From: DATMNI01 sp035570275
Lineage (GTDB): Bacteria; Acidobacteriota; Terriglobia; Bryobacterales; Bryobacteraceae
DNA length: 47,045 nucleotides
Direction of reading: 5' to 3'
NCBI GenBank assembly: GCA_035570275.1
Contig: DATMNI010000166.1
Span: 1-47,045, forward strand
Position numbers and translations under genes: made by a program. This document shows positions 41,760-47,045 of this stretch, in pieces. Each line of letters begins with the position of its first letter. The first letter of the stretch is position 1. The notes under the pieces are model-generated. The model ran no database searches. It was not told the DNA's origin and saw nothing but the letters and a program-made list of their open reading frames with translations.

Positions 41760-44402
41760 TCACAGTAAGGTTGCAATCTCCTTACGGATTTTGTCGAGCG
41801 CTCCGTCCAGAGCCGCCGCGTCCTTGCCGCCGCCTTCGGCCATGTCGGGCCGGCCGCCGCCTTTGCCGCCCACAGCCTGAGCCACGGCCGACACCAGTTT
41901 CCCGGCCTGCACCTTGCCGGTCAGGTCCTTGGTAACCGCGGCTACAATCGACACCGCGCCGTCTTCGGCCGATGCCAGCACCAGCACCGCCGACTTCCAC
42001 TGGTTGCGCAGTGAATCGGCCAGCGTCCGCATCTGCTGCCGGTCCAGGCTGTCTACGCGGGCTACCAGAATCTTGGAATCCTTGACCGTGACCGCCTGCG
42101 CTTCCAGGCCGGCCACCGCGGCTTGCGCCAGTTTCTCCTTCAACTGGATCACCTGCTTCTCCAGGGCGCGATCGCCCGCCAGCAGTCTCTCCACGTGTTC
42201 GACCAACTCGGGCTCGGAGGCCTTTATCATCCCGGCAATCCGGCGGATGGCGTCGGTGGATTCCTGGTACTGCCGCAGCGCCGCCTCGCCCGTGATAGCT
42301 TCGATGCGCCGCACTCCGGCCGAAATGCTGCCCTCATAGACTACCTTGCAAACGCCGATATCGCCGGTGCGCCGCACGTGGGTGCCGCCGCACAATTCGC
42401 GGCTGAACCCGGGCACACTCACCACCCGCACTTCCTCGCCGTACTTCTCGCCGAACAACGCCATGGCGCCGGTGGCGATAGCTTGATCCAGCGGCAGGAT
42501 GTTGGTGTCCACCGGCGTGTTCTTCAGGATCTGCTCGTTCATGAGCCGCTCCACTTCGTCCAATTCGGCGCGGTCCAAACCGGTGTAGTGTGTGAAATCG
42601 AAGCGCAGCCGCCCTGGCTCTACCACGGAGCCGGCTTGTTTCACGTGCTTGCCCAGCACCTGCCGCAACCCGGCGTGCAGCAGATGCGTGGCCGTGTGGT
42701 TGCGGCGCGTGGCGTCGCGCAATGGGGCCGCTACTTCGGCCTTCAGGATATCGCCCACGGCGATGGGCGCGTGCGTCAGGATGCGATGCACCGAGAGCCC
42801 CGGCACGCCGGGGAAGACGGTCTCCACTTCGGCCACGCGGTCGCCCGCGGCCCCGTACAAGTCGCCGCGGTCGCCCACCTGGCCGCCGGTTTCGGCATAG
42901 AACGGCGTCTGGTCGAATACCAATTCGGCCTTGGCGCCGGCCGGCACGACGTCCACGGGCTGTTTATCCACCAGCAGCCCGATCACCCGCGAAGTGGATT
43001 CGAGATCGGTATACCCCAGGAACCTGGTGCGGCCCCGCTCCAGCAACTTCTGGTAAGCCGGAACCACCGCGCCCTTTTCGGCGCCCTTCCAACTGGCGCG
43101 GGCGCGCTCGCGCTGCTGCTGCATCTCGCGATTGAAACCTTCATGGTCGATGGCCAGCGGCGGCGCATGCTCGCGCGCCATGTCTTCCTGCTCATCCAGA
43201 GCCAGCCCGAAGGTATCGTAGAGTTTGAAGGCCACGGCGCCCGGGATGGTTTGGCCGGCCAGCGATTGGATGGCGTCGTTGAACTGCTTCTCGGCCTGCA
43301 GGAAGGTGGTGGCGTAGCGGTGCTCTTCGTCCTTCACCACCCGCGCCACGCGCTGCACGCTTTCCATCATTTCCGGATAAGCCGGCTGCATCAGTTCGGC
43401 CACGAAGCCGGTCATCTTGTACAGGAACTGGTCTTCCACGCCGATCAGCCGCACGTTGCGCATGGCCCGCCGCATGATCTTGCGCAGCACATAGCCGCGG
43501 CCTTCGTTGGCCGGGACTACGCCATCGTGGATCAGGAAGGCGGTGGCGCGCGCATGGTCCGCCGCAATCCGCAGAGCCGTATCCACCCGAGCATCGCCGC
43601 CCGGCGTGACCCCGAACAACTCAGCGGCGTTTTCGATGATGGGCCGGATCAGGTCGGTGTCGTAATTCGAAAACTTGCCTTGCAACATCGCGGCCATGCG
43701 TTCCAGTCCCAGGCCGGTATCGATGGAAGGCCGGGGCAGGGGAGTGAGTTGGCCGCCGGAATCGCGGTCGAACTGCATGAAGACCAGATTCCAGAACTCG
43801 ACGAAGCGGCCGCCGGCATCGCTCGGAAACTCCTCGTGCTCGCGCCCAGGTTCGGCCGCTTCCACGCCCATGTCATAGTGGATCTCCGAGCATGGTCCGC
43901 ACGGGCCGGTGTCACCCATCTGCCAGAAGTTGTCTTCCTCATCGAGCCGGAAGATGCGGCTTTTAGGAACGCCGGCCACCTTTTGCCACAGTTCTTCGGC
44001 CTCGTCGTCTTCGCGGAACACGGTGACGTAGAGTTTGTCTTTAGGCAGCCCGTAATCTTTGGTGATTAGCTGCCAGGCGAAGTCAATGGCGTCGGCTTTG
44101 AAGTAGTCGCCGAACGAAAAATTGCCGAGCATCTCGAAGAAGGTATGATGCCGGCGCGTGTAGCCGACGTTCTCCAGGTCATTGTGCTTGCCGCCGGCGC
44201 GGACGCATTTCTGCGACGTGGTGGCGCGCGCGTAGTCGCGTTTTTCGTTGCCCAGAAACACGTCCTTGAACTGGACCATGCCGGCGTTGGTGAAAAGCAG
44301 GGTGGGGTCGTTGGCCGGCACCAGCGACCCGCTGCGGACGATGCGGTGGCCCCGCTCCGCAAAGAAGTCGAGATAGCGCTGTCTGATTTCGTGACCTGTC
44401 AC
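41760..44402 (-). CDS. alaS: Alanyl-tRNA synthetase
   Basis: An 880-residue class II synthetase from GTG 44402, which has AAGGA 8 bases upstream; the frame continues to 44675 but only through repeat sequence. It starts with HEIRQRYLDFFAERGH, and shows class II motifs (FTNAGMVQFKDVFLG, HHTFFEMLGNFSFGDYFK), an editing domain with the zinc site HTATHLLHAGL and CGGTHV, and a C-terminal oligomerisation domain ending with a Gly-rich GGKGGGRPDMAEGGG, the C-Ala/DHHA1-type motif. The ypdA gene follows it by 7 bases. Confidence 0.97.
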   Translation of the reverse strand: MTGHEIRQRYLDFFAERGHRIVRSGSLVPANDPTLLFTNAGMVQFKDVFLGNEKRDYARATTSQKCVRAGGKHNDLENVGYTRRHHTFFEMLGNFSFGDYFKADAIDFAWQLITKDYGLPKDKLYVTVFREDDEAEELWQKVAGVPKSRIFRLDEEDNFWQMGDTGPCGPCSEIHYDMGVEAAEPGREHEEFPSDAGGRFVEFWNLVFMQFDRDSGGQLTPLPRPSIDTGLGLERMAAMLQGKFSNYDTDLIRPIIENAAELFGVTPGGDARVDTALRIAADHARATAFLIHDGVVPANEGRGYVLRKIMRRAMRNVRLIGVEDQFLYKMTGFVAELMQPAYPEMMESVQRVARVVKDEEHRYATTFLQAEKQFNDAIQSLAGQTIPGAVAFKLYDTFGLALDEQEDMAREHAPPLAIDHEGFNREMQQQRERARASWKGAEKGAVVPAYQKLLERGRTRFLGYTDLESTSRVIGLLVDKQPVDVVPAGAKAELVFDQTPFYAETGGQVGDRGDLYGAAGDRVAEVETVFPGVPGLSVHRILTHAPIAVGDILKAEVAAPLRDATRRNHTATHLLHAGLRQVLGKHVKQAGSVVEPGRLRFDFTHYTGLDRAELDEVERLMNEQILKNTPVDTNILPLDQAIATGAMALFGEKYGEEVRVVSVPGFSRELCGGTHVRRTGDIGVCKVVYEGSISAGVRRIEAITGEAALRQYQESTDAIRRIAGMIKASEPELVEHVERLLAGDRALEKQVIQLKEKLAQAAVAGLEAQAVTVKDSKILVARVDSLDRQQMRTLADSLRNQWKSAVLVLASAEDGAVSIVAAVTKDLTGKVQAGKLVSAVAQAVGGKGGGRPDMAEGGGKDAAALDGALDKIRKEIATLL

Positions 44403-44420
44403 GCAAAATTCCTTTTGGTA

Positions 44421-44436
44421 GGTAGGCGTCCTCGCC
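44421..44436. repeat. Second copy of the dispersed 16-mer
   Basis: GGTAGGCGTCCTCGCC again, here in the leader upstream of alaS. The first copy (29242-29257) overlaps the stop of the TIM-barrel gene. Confidence 0.45.
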
Positions 44437-44491
44437 TGCCCCGCCCGCCTTGCGGACGCCTTGGCAGTTGGACTTCGCCTTGCTCCAGTAT

Positions 44492-44561
44492 AAGTGGTCG
44501 CGACCCTCCGGGTCGCGAACCGGACGCGCACCCGTCGCGACCCAGAGGGTCGCGACCACTT
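44492..44561. repeat. 70-bp inverted repeat with self-palindromic arms
   Basis: Two 27-base arms (44492-44518 and 44535-44561) are complementary at 26 of 27 positions, with a 16-base loop. Each arm is itself nearly palindromic (TCGCGACCC-tcc-GGGTCGCGA). It lies between the divergent alaS and cytochrome genes. The form is that of a BIME/REP unit, or a double operator. Confidence 0.9.
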
Positions 44562-44592
44562 GTAGTAGTATTCTGTTGTAGTATCCTGGGTC

Positions 44593-44979
44593 ATGCGATT
44601 TCTAGCCACCGCTTTGTTTTTTGTCGCCGTTTGCCTGCAGGCCCAGGATGCGCCTCCGCCCGGCGGCCAACCCAAGAGGGCACCTCAGCCGCCGAAGAAC
44701 CTGAAGGTATTGCCGGCGGACACCGACATCCGCGCGACCATGGGCGCTTTCCGGACCGCGCTCGGCCAGCAATGCTTTTTCTGCCACGTGCAGGCGACTC
44801 CCCCCGATTTTGCGTCCGATGAAAACCCCAAGAAGGAAACTGCCCGGCACATGATCACCATGGTGAAAGAGATCAATGCCAAGTTCCCGGACGGGAAGAT
44901 GCACGTGACCTGCTATACCTGCCACCGCGGGAAGACTACGCCTGAGACGACGGCGCCGGCGGCCCCGCCCGCCCAGTAA
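44593..44979 (+). CDS. Secreted dihaem c-type cytochrome
   Basis: A 128-residue protein with a signal peptide (MRFLATALFFVAVCLQAQD). Two haem-binding CxxCH motifs are present: CFFCH (61-65) and CYTCH (107-111). The spacing and the MVKEINAKFP segment between them resemble the photosynthetic-reaction-centre-cytochrome-type c domains common in Acidobacteriota. Met103 in KMHVTC is a possible sixth ligand. It would carry electrons in the periplasm; the partner is not visible. A Pro/Ala/Thr-rich tail ends the protein. Confidence 0.85.
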   Translation: MRFLATALFFVAVCLQAQDAPPPGGQPKRAPQPPKNLKVLPADTDIRATMGAFRTALGQQCFFCHVQATPPDFASDENPKKETARHMITMVKEINAKFPDGKMHVTCYTCHRGKTTPETTAPAAPPAQ

Positions 44980-45003
44980 AAAAATGCGGTAAGATGCAGT
45001 AAG

Positions 45004-45121
45004 AAGGGCGGATTAGCAATCCGCCGCACTCTCGAAAAGTCGCTTGTGGAAGTTCGGCTGGGCGCCAACTCCCGGCAGGCGGATTGCCAATCCGCCGCAG
45101 ATTAGCAATCTGCCCCACAAA
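45004..45121 (+). repeat. Double-hairpin intergenic repeat, copy D (long form)
   Basis: A 118-bp element, almost identical to copy B over its full length, including the two GGCGGATT/AATCCGCC hairpins and GCAGATT-agc-AATCTGC. Its last 20 bases (45102-45121) lie inside the 3' end of the minus-strand kinase gene and supply its stop codon. Confidence 0.92.
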
Positions 45122-46091
45122 CTTCTTCGGGGCTGGCCGTACCGGTGCCTTTTTTCATGATGGTGACAGAAGCCACGCGGTTGCCGAACCGCGCGGCTGC
45201 CACCGGGTCGCCCGTTACTCTGAGAGTCAAGGCGGCGCCCGCGGAGAAGCTGTCACCGGCGCCGCAGATGTCCACGGGATTGGCCACGCTCCGGGTGGGG
45301 ACCAACATGGCGCCGGAACCGATGTTGGCATCGGAGACTACCAATGCGCCCTGCCCGCCCTGCGTGATCACCAATAACGGGGCGTTCATGAGCCGCCGCA
45401 ATTCTTCGTAATCCACCCGTCCCAACGCCCGCATGCTGGCGGCTTCCGCCTCCTGCTGGTTGGGCTTTACCACCACATTTCGAAAACGCTCGGCGCGCAT
45501 TCTCGAATCCACCCATACCAGCGCGCTGGGAATCCGCGCCAGGGCTTCGCGCATGCGGGCAGTCACCACTCCGCCCGCGCTGGTTTCGGCCTGGTCGGAG
45601 ACCAGGATCACGTCGTAATCCGCGGCGGCGCGCTCCAGGATCCCGACCAGCGCCCGGTCCAGCGCTTCGGGCAGCGGTTGCGTGTTCACAAAGTCCACGC
45701 GCGGCAGGTCTTCTGCGCCGGTAGTGGAATTGATGAGCTTGGTGTAGGTGAAGGTGGGGATGCGGGGCGCGCCCAACAGACGCTCGGACGAAATGCCGCG
45801 CGCTTGCAGGGCGCCGCGCAGTTCGTGGCCGAAGCCGTCTTCACCCACCAGGCCGAGCACAGCCACTTTACCGGCCTTCAACGCCGCCAGGTTGTTGGCG
45901 ATGGTGCCGGCGGCCCCGGGCGTCACTTCGGTGGCCACTACGCCGATGCGCGGGATGCCGGTTTCCGACGAGGGCAGGGCCAGCGCGGGATCGTAGGTAC
46001 ACCAGCGGTCCAGGCAGACATCGCCTACCACCAGCGCCCGCAGCTTCGGAAACCCGGCGAGAATTTCCGCCGTGGTCATGACTTTGCTCAT
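45102..46091 (-). CDS. PfkB-family sugar kinase (HldE/RfaE-like)
   Basis: A 329-residue ribokinase-fold kinase. VVGDVCLDRWCTYDP, GAAGTIANNLAALKAGKVAV and the catalytic-base motif DICGAGDSFSAG are those of the kinase half of HldE, which phosphorylates D-glycero-manno-heptose 7-phosphate; the nucleotidyltransferase half is absent. The substrate is inferred. ATG 46091 overlaps the upstream gene stop by 4 bases (ATGA), suggesting coupled translation. The last residues, VCGADC, are encoded by repeat copy D. Confidence 0.8.
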   Translation of the reverse strand: MSKVMTTAEILAGFPKLRALVVGDVCLDRWCTYDPALALPSSETGIPRIGVVATEVTPGAAGTIANNLAALKAGKVAVLGLVGEDGFGHELRGALQARGISSERLLGAPRIPTFTYTKLINSTTGAEDLPRVDFVNTQPLPEALDRALVGILERAAADYDVILVSDQAETSAGGVVTARMREALARIPSALVWVDSRMRAERFRNVVVKPNQQEAEAASMRALGRVDYEELRRLMNAPLLVITQGGQGALVVSDANIGSGAMLVPTRSVANPVDICGAGDSFSAGAALTLRVTGDPVAAARFGNRVASVTIMKKGTGTASPEEVCGADC

Positions 46092-47045
46092 GGCTGGGCC
46101 GCCGTAAGCAGACGCCACAGCGCCGGGAAGGTGGCGCGGTGCGGGCCGCGGAAATAGAAGCTCCGCCCGCCCTCGGCCATCGTTCGCACCAGAATGGTTT
46201 TTTGCGGGCGGAAATAGTAGCCGGGGTCGGTCTTGGGCAGTTCCTTCCGAAAGTCGCCCTGAATCGGGACCAGGTCAAAAACGGCCGTAGTGAAATTGCG
46301 GATGGCGCGGCCTTCCTGGCCCGCCACGTTGCGCGCCATAGCGAGCGCTTTCAAATAAACCTCGGGCCCCATGATGGCGGAGCCGAAGTTCAGCAGCACG
46401 CCGCCTTCGAGCCGCTCCACGGTGCGCGCGAAAATCAGAAAGTCGCGGTAGCTGGCCGCGCCCACGGCCGCGCCATCGCAGTTGGGATGCTGGTGGATGA
46501 TGTCATAGCCTATGCCGGCGTGCACCGTAACTGGCACGCCCGCGCGGTAAGCGGCGGCGAAAACCGAAAGGCCGCGGTGCGGATAATCGCTGGCGGCAAG
46601 GCGGCGGCCGATGTTTTCGCCCAGGCCCAGCGATCGGGCGGCGGCTTCGCGGATCCAATCGTTCAGCTCGCCGGTCTCCTGCCAGAGGCCGAATTCGCCA
46701 GTGCGGATGTAGCGGTCCACGCTCTCGGTGGTGGCGCCGATGCGGGCCAGTTCGTAATCGTGGATGGCGCCGGCCCCGTTCATAGCGATGTGGTCGATGA
46801 AGCCGCGCTCCAGCAGGTCGATGATGTGGCGATTGACGCCGGCGCGAAGCACGTGTGCCCCCATCATAAGGATGCGGGCGGCGCCAGCGGTACGTGCCTC
46901 ACCAAGGTACTGCGCCACCGTGGGCAGATCAGGGTGGGCGAAAGCCGGAGTGGGCGCAGCTTCATCGGCCACATCATCGAGAGCCAGCCAGTGGTCCAGG
47001 TGGAGGTCGTGCACGCGCCCGGCCAGGGGCCGAATGAGCAGCCGC
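46088..47045 (-). CDS. Deoxyhypusine-synthase-like protein (5' end outside window)
   Basis: At least 308 residues, and probably more because coding-like sequence (LLIRPLAGRVHDLHLDHWLA) continues to the window edge. Segments RAGVNRHIIDLLERGFIDHI, AMNGAGAIHDYELARIG and VPVTVHAGIGYDIIHQHP have the order and spacing of deoxyhypusine-synthase-type NAD-binding proteins, though the exact catalytic Lys motif is not evident. Bacterial members of this family have various or unknown roles (for example homospermidine synthesis). It is translationally coupled to the HldE-like kinase, so a shared pathway is likely, perhaps in cell-surface heptose or sugar metabolism; that is inference. Confidence 0.6.
   Translation of the reverse strand, partial: RLLIRPLAGRVHDLHLDHWLALDDVADEAAPTPAFAHPDLPTVAQYLGEARTAGAARILMMGAHVLRAGVNRHIIDLLERGFIDHIAMNGAGAIHDYELARIGATTESVDRYIRTGEFGLWQETGELNDWIREAAARSLGLGENIGRRLAASDYPHRGLSVFAAAYRAGVPVTVHAGIGYDIIHQHPNCDGAAVGAASYRDFLIFARTVERLEGGVLLNFGSAIMGPEVYLKALAMARNVAGQEGRAIRNFTTAVFDLVPIQGDFRKELPKTDPGYYFRPQKTILVRTMAEGGRSFYFRGPHRATFPALWRLLTAAQP

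Noticed and set aside
42123..44069. 648-codon plus-strand frame antisense to alaS
   Set aside because: Shadow frame of a highly conserved gene.

Overview
The window looks like chromosomal DNA of a soil-type Acidobacteriota, most like the Bryobacterales/Solibacter group. This is inferred from gene content, since no 16S gene is present. The signs are an Oar-type TonB-dependent receptor with a carboxypeptidase-regulatory plug, an 836-residue orphan MacB-like permease (ADOP type), several Tat-exported sugar-type enzymes, a GC-rich base composition and many short palindromic repeats between genes. Most genes are housekeeping or ordinary accessory genes and no tRNA, rRNA or CRISPR array was seen.

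Layout. 1-7.4 kb: outer-membrane receptor, secreted GH39 glycosidase and, convergent to them, a DUF4139 protein. 7.8-9.3 kb: a tightly packed trio of stand-alone receiver protein, 51-residue basic protein and Tat-exported AstE/AspA-like zinc hydrolase. 9.4-12.2 kb: heat-shock operon hrcA-grpE-dnaJ on the minus strand with a recognisable promoter; dnaK is not here. 12.4-14.3 kb: argS. 14.3-16.1 kb: a less GC-rich island with a putative cysteine amidase (effector-like) and a secreted partner. 16.1-18 kb: motA-motB. 18.2-20.4 kb: exported Gfo/Idh/MocA oxidoreductase, then decayed DNA and a PIN-type toxin-antitoxin locus with a frameshifted toxin. 20.5-26.9 kb: ADOP permease, sialidase-like protein, ferrochelatase, threonine dehydrogenase and a zinc-ribbon membrane protein. 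27-31.9 kb: secreted proteins of unknown function, an exported TIM-barrel sugar isomerase-like protein and a 720-bp repeat-bearing gap. 31.9-36 kb: PLP threonine dehydratase-like enzyme, MFS transporter and Baeyer-Villiger-type flavin monooxygenase. 36.2-37.5 kb: DUF2384 antitoxin with a frameshifted RES toxin. 37.5-40.6 kb: fabD, small zinc proteins and a DHH phosphoesterase. 40.7-44.4 kb: alaS-ypdA. 44.6-47 kb: a dihaem cytochrome c, and an HldE/PfkB-type kinase coupled to a deoxyhypusine-synthase-like protein that runs off the window end.

The observations most worth a second look are: (1) a four-copy double-hairpin repeat in which stem base pairs covary between copies, one copy supplying the stop codon of a kinase gene; (2) two unrelated toxin-antitoxin loci that both keep an intact antitoxin frame but have single-base indels in the toxin; (3) the amidase/secreted-partner pair, which resembles an antibacterial effector with a periplasmic protector; (4) the receiver/basic peptide/exported hydrolase cassette. 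Several further palindromic families (29.5, 34.3, 44.5, 26.9 and 7.75 kb) show that this genome carries many REP- or MITE-like elements. All calls come from reading the sequence by eye; no database search was run.
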